Of a stretch of 33,953 nucleotides of DNA, positions 26,866-33,953 are shown piece after piece. Within the stretch, counting starts at the first letter, position 1; every line of letters starts with the position of its first letter. A program made the translations under genes and the position numbers. Location of the stretch: the NCBI GenBank assembly GCA_937941095.1, contig CALDYJ010000192.1, positions 1-33,953 on the forward strand. The letters are read 5' to 3'. Source of the DNA: an uncultured Saprospiraceae bacterium (lineage in GTDB: Bacteria; Bacteroidota; Bacteroidia; Chitinophagales; Saprospiraceae). Below the pieces are notes generated by a model. It saw nothing but the letters and a program-made list of their open reading frames with translations, ran no database searches and was not told the DNA's origin.

Positions 26866-29603
26866 GATTCTCTTCCGATTATATTGCCATAAGGTGAATA
26901 CTTATTCGTTCTCTTTATTTTTTTATTCCTGCTTCTGAGAGGACTTAAAAAACTTTCTTCATCCTTCCACATTTCAAATTCTTCAGAGATGTCATCAATC
27001 AATAAACCATCTCCTACTTCTATTTTTCCTATTGCTAGTTGTTTTAATCTAGCATTATAGGTTTTGCTCATTTTTGACCAAATTTCTTCCCTTAGTTTTT
27101 CTTCTTTTTTGTCTGTATAATTAATTACAACAGCTTCTTTTATGGCTAAATTTGATCGACTTAAAAACTTCTTACTACTAATTATATAATAAAGAAGATG
27201 TACTTTTTTCTTGTCTTTTAACAAGCGATCATAAATGATTAATTGTAATTCTTTTTCTTTTTTAAATTCATCTTTTTTAGAAGTGAATCCTCCCCACTTC
27301 AAGTCAATAATAGCATATTCATCTTCCCCTCTTTTTAATACTAAATCAATTCGTCCGTTTAATGTTATTTCGTCTTCTTTAGCATATGATTCTTCCGCTT
27401 CATAAAAACGCCAACCATTACGCTTAATGAGTGCTATGAGAGTGCACAAGGAATCAATGGTCATCGTTTTAAATTCAACTAAAGAAATTTTATTTTTAGC
27501 TAATTGAAAAACAGCTCCTTCCCTTTGTAAAACATGGTCTAAAGTCTTACGAATGAATTTTTCTAGGTCTATCTTTTCTTTATCAAAAAGGTCCTTTTCT
27601 TTCCAAATTTTTTCTGCAGTATTATGAGCAATGTTTCCTTTAAGAAGTGAGTTAATGCTCACATCAGGAATATTGAATGGTCGAATATTTAATAAATAGC
27701 TCATCAAATATTCATAAGGGTAATAAAATAATTTGTTCAAACTACTATAAGATTCTTGTTTTCTTTTTTCAAAAACTTGTTCTCCTATATCCCAGGTCAA
27801 AGTTAATTTTGGAAGCTCTTTTTCTTCCATTTGTTGCAGCTTTAACTCATCATTCGCAATGCTTATTGTAGAGTGGTTTAGATCAATCTCTGAGCTAATT
27901 TCTATTAAAGAACCAAAACATGCACTCAAATCATAATAGAGTGGATTCACATCTACGCTTTCTCCTTTTCTTTTATTAGGAATGCATAGAATTAATTGCT
28001 TCTTGCATTTCATCACCCCATTTGCAAGGTGATTATACCATTGATCTATTCTTAATGAATTACTATGCAAGTAAACATCTTTCAAATAGTACAGCTCATT
28101 TTCTGTCCAATTTGCAACACCATTCAATGGATTTTGCCCTTCCAAAAAATTCCACCAAATGATCACATCTTTTTTTTCAGTAATATTAGCTGGAGAAATG
28201 ACATGTTCAAAGGCATTCTTCTGAACACTATTCATTTTTGAAGAACTTGCTTGCCGTAAATTTTTCAACCATTTATTCAAGCTTATTGGTTTTACTTTTT
28301 GGTCTTCCTCTATTTCTAGAGCAATTAAGTCTAAAAGGCCTTGACACTGACGACTTAATTTTTTCAAAGCGTCCAACCTAGAGTCCTCTTCATCCAATAG
28401 TTGAGCATAACTTATTGCCCACTTCTTCAAAGCCTGATAGAGATCCGAAATTGCATCTCTGTCCGCGCCATTTTGAACCTTAAATTTTTTTCTATCAAAC
28501 CATTTTGAGAGTTTAGCTTGAGTTTTTTCTAAATCTTTATCAAATTTTTTACAGTGTTTTAGAATGGATTCTTGCCAAACATCATTACCTATCCCAGCCT
28601 TTTCGGCAAATGCTTCGGCCAGTGAAAATCGCAATTCTTTGTTAATTGGTGCATTGGGAAGCACCAAATATTGAATCAATTTTTCAGGATCAATTGGTTC
28701 CCATAAAAAAATTGGTAAGAGATGAAAAAGTTGATCAAAAGCACCATCTTCCAGGCTTGCAGTATAGCCCATTGAAGCGAATCCTCTTTTAATCAAGGAC
28801 TGCTCTAGAATTTCTCCTCTGTCTGGTATCACAAATAGAGGATCAAGTTCTTTATTATTTGTTAAATAAGATGATAAAGCATCTGCAATAAGTTTTTCAC
28901 TATCAGCTTTGATAATACAAATTGAGTCATCTTTAAGTAATGGTAACTTTTTTATCTTAGATGAATCTCTATTTAATGGATGTTGTTTAAAAAGTTGTGC
29001 TTTGAAAATACCCAGGTTTGATTCTTCAAACATTGAATTTTCATGTTCCCATTCGAGGGTTACATTCCTTTTTTCTAATCTGCTAAATAAATTCTTGAAA
29101 AATGGGTGGATGAATTCTGGGTCTTCATAAATGAAAACTTTATCCAAAGGTAATTGCCCAGGCCATTCTATAATTCTACCTAATATTGCTCGCCACCTAT
29201 CATTTACACCACTTGGCATTTCTTCTAATGAATTTTCGATCTTACTTAAAGCATATAATCTCTCTTTTTTAACATCATCACATACAAAATTCCAATTTCC
29301 TAATTGTAATTCATCTCTCCAAGTCAATAATACTTTTGTGGTTCCCCATGAATCTAGTTTAAAAGAATTGGTAAAGTATAGATTTGGCGATTCTTCTATT
29401 GCTAAAGCAATTCCTTTTTTATAAGCACTTATCCGAAGTACATCTGCAACATCTTGTTGCTTTAATCCTAAATGCAATTCTAAAAACTCCAACAGTCCTT
29501 TCTGACCCAATTGAATCTGACCATGTGTTGTAGATTTAACTTTATTAACCAATCTTGGATAAACATTTTCAAAACCAAAATTACTTCCAAAATGTATGAT
29601 CAT
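26862..29603 (-). CDS. addB: AddB-type subunit with PD-(D/E)XK nuclease domain
   Basis: 913 residues. The C-terminal third is a RecB-family nuclease: GNIAHNTAEKIW (about 655 to 670) and GRIDLVLKRGEDEYAIIDLK (about 748 to 767), with the Asp and IDLK catalytic residues. The first 600 residues are helicase-like in layout but show no Walker A glycine-lysine motif, so this subunit is unlikely to hydrolyse ATP; motor activity would come from AddA. Where many AddB and Fe-S nucleases have a cysteine-Pro-Phe motif, this one has YYPYEYLMSYLL, and the basic C-terminal end has no CxxC cluster. The iron-sulfur staple therefore seems absent. The gene overlaps addA by ATGA. The identification rests on context plus the nuclease motifs. 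Confidence 0.85.
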   Translation of the reverse strand: MIIHFGSNFGFENVYPRLVNKVKSTTHGQIQLGQKGLLEFLELHLGLKQQDVADVLRISAYKKGIALAIEESPNLYFTNSFKLDSWGTTKVLLTWRDELQLGNWNFVCDDVKKERLYALSKIENSLEEMPSGVNDRWRAILGRIIEWPGQLPLDKVFIYEDPEFIHPFFKNLFSRLEKRNVTLEWEHENSMFEESNLGIFKAQLFKQHPLNRDSSKIKKLPLLKDDSICIIKADSEKLIADALSSYLTNNKELDPLFVIPDRGEILEQSLIKRGFASMGYTASLEDGAFDQLFHLLPIFLWEPIDPEKLIQYLVLPNAPINKELRFSLAEAFAEKAGIGNDVWQESILKHCKKFDKDLEKTQAKLSKWFDRKKFKVQNGADRDAISDLYQALKKWAISYAQLLDEEDSRLDALKKLSRQCQGLLDLIALEIEEDQKVKPISLNKWLKNLRQASSSKMNSVQKNAFEHVISPANITEKKDVIIWWNFLEGQNPLNGVANWTENELYYLKDVYLHSNSLRIDQWYNHLANGVMKCKKQLILCIPNKRKGESVDVNPLYYDLSACFGSLIEISSEIDLNHSTISIANDELKLQQMEEKELPKLTLTWDIGEQVFEKRKQESYSSLNKLFYYPYEYLMSYLLNIRPFNIPDVSINSLLKGNIAHNTAEKIWKEKDLFDKEKIDLEKFIRKTLDHVLQREGAVFQLAKNKISLVEFKTMTIDSLCTLIALIKRNGWRFYEAEESYAKEDEITLNGRIDLVLKRGEDEYAIIDLKWGGFTSKKDEFKKEKELQLIIYDRLLKDKKKVHLLYYIISSKKFLSRSNLAIKEAVVINYTDKKEEKLREEIWSKMSKTYNARLKQLAIGKIEVGDGLLIDDISEEFEMWKDEESFLSPLRSRNKKIKRTNKYSPYGNIIGRES

Positions 29604-29827
29604 AGCTTGTGATTAATTAGATGATAGTCTTTTAAAGTCAATACAGTAATTCCTAAAAAGAAATGAAATAAAAAAGCGGCATGTGCGGTTTTAACTAAAA
29701 AAGTCAAAAATGGCTTCTTTAGAGAAAAGATGATTGCTTGTAACACTGTTTTTGTATGGTTTAGATCAGCTTTGAAAATAGTAATTTTTTATCGCATCGA
29801 AAATTTAAGCTTGATTTATATTTATTA

Positions 29828-29896
29828 ATTAGCAAGTAACTAGCTTCAAAAGCTAAGAATAATTATTGAAGCGAGTTCTTGCTAGACATGCTAGTT
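29828..29896. repeat. Nested inverted repeats, possible structured RNA or operator
   Basis: TAGCAAG (29828 to 29834) is the exact reverse complement of CTTGCTA (29876 to 29882). Inside it, GCTTCAA (29841 to 29847) pairs with TTGAAGC (29864 to 29870), giving a two-stem hairpin with an internal loop. The same bases can pair otherwise: TAGCTT/AAGCTA with a 3-base loop at 29839 to 29853, and AACTAGC (29836 to 29842) with GCTAGTT (29888 to 29894). A GCTAG direct repeat separated by ACAT is also present. Mutually exclusive pairings suggest regulatory RNA or clustered protein sites, but short AT-rich repeats can arise by chance. Confidence 0.35.
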
Positions 29897-29996
29897 TACA
29901 GTTTTGGTTTTTAGGTTTTAAATATTTTCAAAATCAATCTAATATTTCTTTATTTCCGTACACATTGATTTATAGATTCAAAACAAATATATTGCA

Positions 29997-30023
29997 TTAC
30001 CGTGCACTCTATATGCACGGTAA
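29997..30023. promoter_or_regulatory. Palindromic candidate operator upstream of WYL regulator gene
   Basis: TTACCGTGCA and TGCACGGTAA are perfect 10-base reverse complements separated by seven bases (CTCTATA). The second arm ends 22 bases before the start codon at 30046. Position and symmetry fit an operator for autorepression by the dimeric regulator encoded just downstream. A similar half (TTCCGTACAC) occurs at 29954 to 29963. There is no T run, so it is not a terminator. Confidence 0.55.
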
Positions 30024-30045
30024 ATTTTAGTTCAAAATTTAACAC

Positions 30046-31062
30046 ATGTCCACTAATCTTCATGCGATGATGCGCTATAGAGTCATCGATAAATGCCTTA
30101 AAAAACATAATGTTTCATGGAATTGGCAGAAACTTTCTGAAGCATGTTATGATTTTCTAAAAGATGATTATCCTATGGAAAAACGACCTGCCCGCCGAAC
30201 AATTCTTAAAGACATTTTTGTAATGAAATATGGGAATTTGGGATACAAGGCTCCCATTGCATATGATAGACAGATTAAGGGCTATGTTTATACAGATCCT
30301 CATTTTTCCATTTACAACCAAACAGTAGGTCAAAAAGAACTAGGAGAAATTAAAAATGCTTTAAATATCCTTCAGCAGTTTAGTGGGAATGAAAAAATAC
30401 CTGAACTCCAAGAAGTACTAATTGAGTTAGAATATAGTTTATCCATTCAAAATAAAAACAAGCCAGTTACCATCATTCACATAGATGAATCCTTAAACGT
30501 ACTTAAAAAACAATGGCTTTATCCCCTGCTAAAATTTATCACTGCTAAAAAATGCATACGAATACTTTACCAGAGTTTTGGCAAAGACAAAAAAGAATAT
30601 TTGTTAAGTCCATATTTTTTAAAAAAATACAATGGCCGCTGGAATTTGATCGCTTATGCTCACGAAAAAAAAGAAGCCAGAACATTTCCATTAGATAGAA
30701 TTCATGAAGTGCATGAGAGTTTTAAAAAATACAAAATCAATAAAGGAATAGATGCTAACTTATATTTTAAGGATATGATAGGCATATCCAAATACAGTAA
30801 CAATCAAAAAAAAGAAATAGTCAAATTCAAAGCTTTATCTTTAAACAAAGACTATATTAAAACTAAACCAATCCACAGTAGCCAATGTCTTATTAAAGAA
30901 ACAGAGCATTACGCCATTTTCGAATTAAACCTTATTCCTAATTATGAGCTTGAAATGGAATTACTTGCAAGATGTGATGAAATCGAAATAATAAAACCTA
31001 AACACTTGCGGAAAAGATTGTTAAAAAGAGTAAAGGAATTTATTAAGTTAAATGCTGAATAA
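30046..31062 (+). CDS. WYL-domain transcriptional regulator
   Basis: 338 residues. The N-terminal region (about 1 to 80: MRYRVIDKCLKKHNVSW, KLSEACYDFL, RPARRTILKDIFVMK, GYKAPIAYDR) has the winged-helix layout of Bacteroidota WYL regulators, followed by the typical YVYTDPHFSIYNQ. Residues about 165 to 235 form the WYL domain, with CIRILYQSFGKDKKEYLLSP and GRWNLIAYAHEKKEARTFPL containing the W-x-L core. The last 90 residues correspond to the WCX dimerisation extension. WYL proteins bind a ligand, often a nucleic acid or nucleotide, and commonly control DNA-damage or anti-phage genes. Divergent from addBA, with a palindrome in its own leader. Control of addBA is inference. Confidence 0.92.
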   Translation: MSTNLHAMMRYRVIDKCLKKHNVSWNWQKLSEACYDFLKDDYPMEKRPARRTILKDIFVMKYGNLGYKAPIAYDRQIKGYVYTDPHFSIYNQTVGQKELGEIKNALNILQQFSGNEKIPELQEVLIELEYSLSIQNKNKPVTIIHIDESLNVLKKQWLYPLLKFITAKKCIRILYQSFGKDKKEYLLSPYFLKKYNGRWNLIAYAHEKKEARTFPLDRIHEVHESFKKYKINKGIDANLYFKDMIGISKYSNNQKKEIVKFKALSLNKDYIKTKPIHSSQCLIKETEHYAIFELNLIPNYELEMELLARCDEIEIIKPKHLRKRLLKRVKEFIKLNAE

Positions 31063-31114
31063 ATGAACTATTAAATGCTCATAAAACAAAATACCTTTTT
31101 AAATAAAATATGGA

Positions 31115-32026
31115 TTATTTTGGAATAGAAAAAAAGAAGGTAGTTCCTTTACCAAACTCAGATTCTAACCAAAGTTTGCCTTTATGGATATCTATTATTT
31201 TTTGACAAACGGCCAAACCAATTCCCGTACCTTCAAAATTTTCTTTTGTCTCAAGTCTATGGAAAATTTTAAAAACTTTTTCTTGGTCCTCAGGCTTAAT
31301 GCCAATTCCATTATCTTTTACACTAAAAACAAAAAAGTCATCAAGTTCTTCGCATTCAACAAAAATTTTAGCTTTTCTCTCCTTCGGAATAAATTTCAAA
31401 CCATTACTAATAAGGTTTTGAAATACTTGACGCAGACTTAATTCATTTCCTAATACCATGGGCAGGTGACCACAATAAATTTCCGCTTCAGACTTTTGGA
31501 TGTCAGCGTATAAATCTAACAAAACATTCTTGATTATTTTTTGAGAGGAAATATTTTCAAAATGAGTATCATTTCCTAGTCTAGAATAATTTAACAAGCC
31601 AAAAATAAGTTCACTCATTCTACCTGTGGATTGAATAATGAAATCTAAATGAACCGATGTTTCTTCATCCAAAGTATGTTCGTGCTTATCTTTTATGAGG
31701 CCTACAAAACTTTTTATTGTATTTAAAGGGGCTTGCAAATCATGAGATGCGACGTAAGTAAATTGTTCTAATTCCTTATTCCTTTCTTCTAATACTTTTA
31801 ATTGATATTCAGACTCAATAGAAGACCTCAATTCTTGTTTATATAAATTAAGATCCTCATGGAGCATTTGTAAACCAGAAAGTATATTCTGCTTATTCTG
31901 CTCTTCAAATGAAGAGATCATCGTATTTGTAATTTGAGATTCCCCTCTCGAAATCCATAAAATTTGTTCAAAAACTAGTGATAAAAAATCTTGAGTTGCT
32001 CTTTGAGAACCTTCTTTATTAACCAT
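31115..32026 (-). CDS. Soluble sensor histidine kinase
   Basis: 303 residues and no membrane segment, so cytoplasmic. Residues about 60 to 90 form a coiled coil leading into a HisKA domain with the phosphoacceptor histidine in TYVASHDLQAPLNTIKSF (about residue 94). The ATPase domain shows the N box (QVFQNLISNGLKFIP), G1 (VKDNGIGI, about 245) and G2 (EGTGIGLAVCQK, about 268), ending GKGTTFFFSIPK. The group resembles phytochrome-type HisKA kinases. There is no PAS or receiver domain, so the input must come through the first 60 residues or a partner. Its start overlaps the stop of the preceding small gene by 8 bases, strongly suggesting that this STAS-like protein is the partner. No response regulator gene is nearby. 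Confidence 0.93.
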   Translation of the reverse strand: MVNKEGSQRATQDFLSLVFEQILWISRGESQITNTMISSFEEQNKQNILSGLQMLHEDLNLYKQELRSSIESEYQLKVLEERNKELEQFTYVASHDLQAPLNTIKSFVGLIKDKHEHTLDEETSVHLDFIIQSTGRMSELIFGLLNYSRLGNDTHFENISSQKIIKNVLLDLYADIQKSEAEIYCGHLPMVLGNELSLRQVFQNLISNGLKFIPKERKAKIFVECEELDDFFVFSVKDNGIGIKPEDQEKVFKIFHRLETKENFEGTGIGLAVCQKIIDIHKGKLWLESEFGKGTTFFFSIPK

Positions 32027-32480
32027 TGGCCTTTTTTCTAAATGAATTTAATGCCTCCTCAATATTTTTATCAATACTAAAGGATGAAAGCTTAGTTTGA
32101 AACATGACGAATTTTATCGCTGTATTTAAGATTGGACTTTTTCCAGTCAGAAAAGAGACATGAATTACATCATGACAGAATTTCACGATCAAGTCATTTA
32201 ACTTTCTTCTTGTTTCGGAGTTTGGCCTCTGGGTATTGCGAACATCAATAATTAAGTAGAATTTTTCGAAATCTAGTGCTTCCTTTTTTGATGCTGCTTC
32301 CTCCATTAATATCGTGCAACTAAATGAGCTTGGATATGGAACTTCTTTAATGAGAATTATATTATCACTGAGGATGGTGACATGATCTTTAATAGCTTCT
32401 ATTACTTCCGCTGAAGAATCTTCGAAGTATTGTCTTTTTTCTAAGACAGTCGTCTTTTTAGGTTTTTGGAATGAATTCAT
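32019..32480 (-). CDS. Small cytoplasmic protein, possibly STAS-like, paired with histidine kinase
   Basis: 153 residues from the ATG at 32480; an upstream TTG at 32486 is less likely. There is no signal peptide or membrane helix. Residues about 20 to 150 alternate strands and helices in the order expected of a STAS/SpoIIAA-like fold: HVTILSDNIILIKEV, FEKFYLIIDVRNTQRPNSET, CHDVIHVSFLTGKSPILN, TAIKFVMFQTKL, then a final helix IEEALNSFRKK. The assignment is by pattern only. It shares an 8-base overlap with the histidine kinase gene, so coupled translation and a signalling partnership are likely: it may bind the kinase N-terminus as a sensor or regulator. Confidence 0.8.
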   Translation of the reverse strand: MNSFQKPKKTTVLEKRQYFEDSSAEVIEAIKDHVTILSDNIILIKEVPYPSSFSCTILMEEAASKKEALDFEKFYLIIDVRNTQRPNSETRRKLNDLIVKFCHDVIHVSFLTGKSPILNTAIKFVMFQTKLSSFSIDKNIEEALNSFRKKANG

Positions 32481-32486
32481 GAGCAA

Positions 32487-32687
32487 GAATTTATCTTATG
32501 GCATAAAAACAAGGAATGTACCAAAGCCTCTGTAAAAGCATTTTGTGACAAAAAATATATAAAAAATTAATGAATTTGATTTTTACCCTCGTTTTCATTC
32601 ACTTTATCCACAGATTAAAAATGAAAAGTGTCAAAATATTTTCCTATTAAAAAAAATCATTATATTTATTAAAACTGTTTTCAGACT
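32487..32687. other. Divergent intergenic region with one DnaA-box-like 9-mer
   Basis: 201 AT-rich bases between the STAS-like gene (minus) and the lipoprotein gene (plus), so promoters for both should lie here. TTATCCACA at 32604 to 32612 equals the DnaA-box consensus, but a single copy could be chance. No clear promoter element was recognised. Confidence 0.45.
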
Positions 32688-33953
32688 ATGCTTAACTCAC
32701 ACAAAAATAGCCTAAGGCTTGTTCTATGGGCACCTATCATTTTACTTCTACTCTTCTTATACAACTGTTCGAATTCTAAACCCGATCTTTCTATTAAATC
32801 AACATTGATTTTAGATAAAGAAGAAAAAGTCAATGACAATAAAGTTCTCACTTCTAGCACTCAATCCTTAAACAGGTATCATTCCGTGCTTAGAAATTTT
32901 AAAGAGGCGACGATAAACTATAATCAAAGCAAAAAAACCATATCGCTTCAATTGAGTGAAGAAGGAGCTAGGCTTTCCTTGAATGAAATTGAAGCTCGAT
33001 TTTTATTGCCGATACTACCTTATAAACATGATGATAAACTAAACGATTTTGATAAAGCAAATATAACATTAGCTGAATTCGCCAGAAATGGTATAAGCTT
33101 AAGTCATCAAGAAAACAATACAAAATTCGGATATTTCAATAGTTCTTCGGAATTATTTAATGATGAAGCGGAATATCAATTTGACGGAAAACAGATTATT
33201 CCCAACAATAGAGTGAGGCCTAAAAGATTTTCAATTATAAACAATTGTCTAAATCCGGGTCTTTGGGAATTAAGTGCTACAGATGCAGTTGGAGAGATGT
33301 TTCATTCTTGGTTTACTCTACCAAAATCAACTTATTTTGAGATGCTTAAAAATGAAATTCAAGTTGAAAATTCAGTTGAAGAATTATCACATTTTGTGGA
33401 AACTAATGATGAATTCAAACAGATTCCAGCCGAACTCGAAAAACTTAGATCCATTGAGAAAAAATTATTTAGCACTACTGCTATCTTAAATAATTCAAAG
33501 GAGATCGGCGCATATTCATCGCAAGATTCTAGGCGAAAAGTACAAAGAGGATTCTACAAAATAAAAAGAGATACAAGTCAAATTGAAGTGAAATCTTTTA
33601 AAGATCTAAAGCATGGAGACGTCTTTAGTTTACATTCTTTCAAAAACCCAGGTGTATATCTAACTAATGAAAAGAAAGAAATTAAATTCAATCCCGAATG
33701 GAGTGAGGTAGTTTTGACAAGGGTCAAACCAAAAACATTTTATGGTGGAGTCCATGATGATTTTAGCAAATTTGGTTACATCGAAATCGAATTATTTTCA
33801 AAAGACAAAAGCAAATCTATACTGGCTGGAAACATCCCTGTGCAACTATTAACATTTGGAGAAGATTATAGGATACCTGCATTTGGAGCTGGAGTTCTAG
33901 ATGCTTCAGAACCCATAGAAAGACGATACCTGCGATTTAATGAAGGCCCTTAT
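32688..33953 (+). CDS. Putative lipoprotein of unknown function, C-terminus cut by right window edge
   Basis: Open frame from the ATG at 32688 to the right edge, 422 visible residues. The N-terminus is a lipoprotein signal: basic start, hydrophobic run (LVLWAPIILLLLFL), then YNC with Cys27 followed by SNSK. The mature part is polar and lysine- and glutamate-rich. It contains NPGLWELSATDAVGEMFHSW at about residues 190 to 210, which looks like a beta-sandwich phrase. A charged helical stretch (EELSHFVETNDEFKQIPAEL) comes next and a second beta-like region follows. No family recognised. It probably sits in the outer or inner membrane facing the periplasm or surface. No neighbour beyond the edge is visible, and no link to the kinase pair is evident apart from divergence. 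Confidence 0.85.
   Translation, partial: MLNSHKNSLRLVLWAPIILLLLFLYNCSNSKPDLSIKSTLILDKEEKVNDNKVLTSSTQSLNRYHSVLRNFKEATINYNQSKKTISLQLSEEGARLSLNEIEARFLLPILPYKHDDKLNDFDKANITLAEFARNGISLSHQENNTKFGYFNSSSELFNDEAEYQFDGKQIIPNNRVRPKRFSIINNCLNPGLWELSATDAVGEMFHSWFTLPKSTYFEMLKNEIQVENSVEELSHFVETNDEFKQIPAELEKLRSIEKKLFSTTAILNNSKEIGAYSSQDSRRKVQRGFYKIKRDTSQIEVKSFKDLKHGDVFSLHSFKNPGVYLTNEKKEIKFNPEWSEVVLTRVKPKTFYGGVHDDFSKFGYIEIELFSKDKSKSILAGNIPVQLLTFGEDYRIPAFGAGVLDASEPIERRYLRFNEGPY

Larger units (their letters stand above)
29604..30045. other. Intergenic region between divergent addB and WYL regulator
   Basis: 442 bases without a credible gene. It should hold the promoters of addBA (minus) and of the WYL regulator (plus). 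Two structured segments stand out and are listed separately: nested inverted repeats at 29828 to 29896, and a palindrome at 29997 to 30023. The part from 29604 to 29827 is AT-rich and shows nothing I can name. No exact TAnnTTTG promoter element was found. Confidence 0.6.

Noticed and set aside
29730-29828. 32-codon plus-strand frame in the addB/WYL gap
   Set aside because: Short, AT-driven hydrophobic composition, no supporting features.
1-33953. CRISPR arrays, tRNAs, rRNAs and insertion sequences
   Set aside because: No regularly spaced repeats, cloverleaf-like segments, transposase motifs or terminal inverted repeats were seen on reading through the window.

Overview
The window is AT-rich DNA of about one-third GC, and it comes from a member of the Bacteroidota, most plausibly a marine or Saprospira/Lewinella-like lineage. 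The clues are a type IX secretion (T9SS) type A sorting tail, giant paired RHS/YD-repeat proteins with the N- and C-terminal signatures usual in this phylum, an AddAB-type recombination nuclease, a Bacteroidota-type WYL regulator, and no obvious Shine-Dalgarno sequences. No rRNA, tRNA, insertion sequence, prophage core or CRISPR array was found.

Positions 21308 down to 1 (minus strand) hold one tight run of nine co-directional genes, several joined by 4-base ATGA overlaps or gaps of 9 to 38 bases. Every product has an N-terminal signal peptide or membrane anchor. In transcription order they are: a fibre-like protein ending in an S74 intramolecular chaperone domain; an unknown exported protein; an 819-residue outer-membrane beta-barrel protein with a periplasmic coiled coil; an FN3-like protein that shares an N-terminal domain with the barrel protein; a membrane-anchored Skp/OmpH-like chaperone; a small anchored protein; a 2280-residue RHS-type protein carrying a von Willebrand A domain and a jelly-roll domain; a small exported protein; and a second giant RHS protein (at least 2294 residues) that runs off the left edge before its C-terminus. 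The layout suggests a dedicated surface or export apparatus (barrel, chaperone, fibre) for a split two-protein RHS shell. This is the most interesting part of the window.

Positions 21309 to 23575 (minus strand) carry three further exported proteins: a cysteine-rich putative lipoprotein, a protein with an NTR/TIMP-like cysteine start and a T9SS sorting tail, and a 76-residue secreted peptide. Positions 23638 to 29603 (minus strand) are an addB-addA pair (ATGA overlap) for double-strand break processing; its AddB appears to lack the Walker A motif and the iron-sulfur cysteines. A 442-base intergenic region follows, with a nested set of inverted repeats and, just before the divergent WYL regulator gene (30046 to 31062), a perfect 10-base-arm palindrome that looks like an operator.

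The right end has a minus-strand pair of a small STAS-like protein and a soluble histidine kinase (8-base overlap), then a divergent lipoprotein gene that is cut by the right edge.
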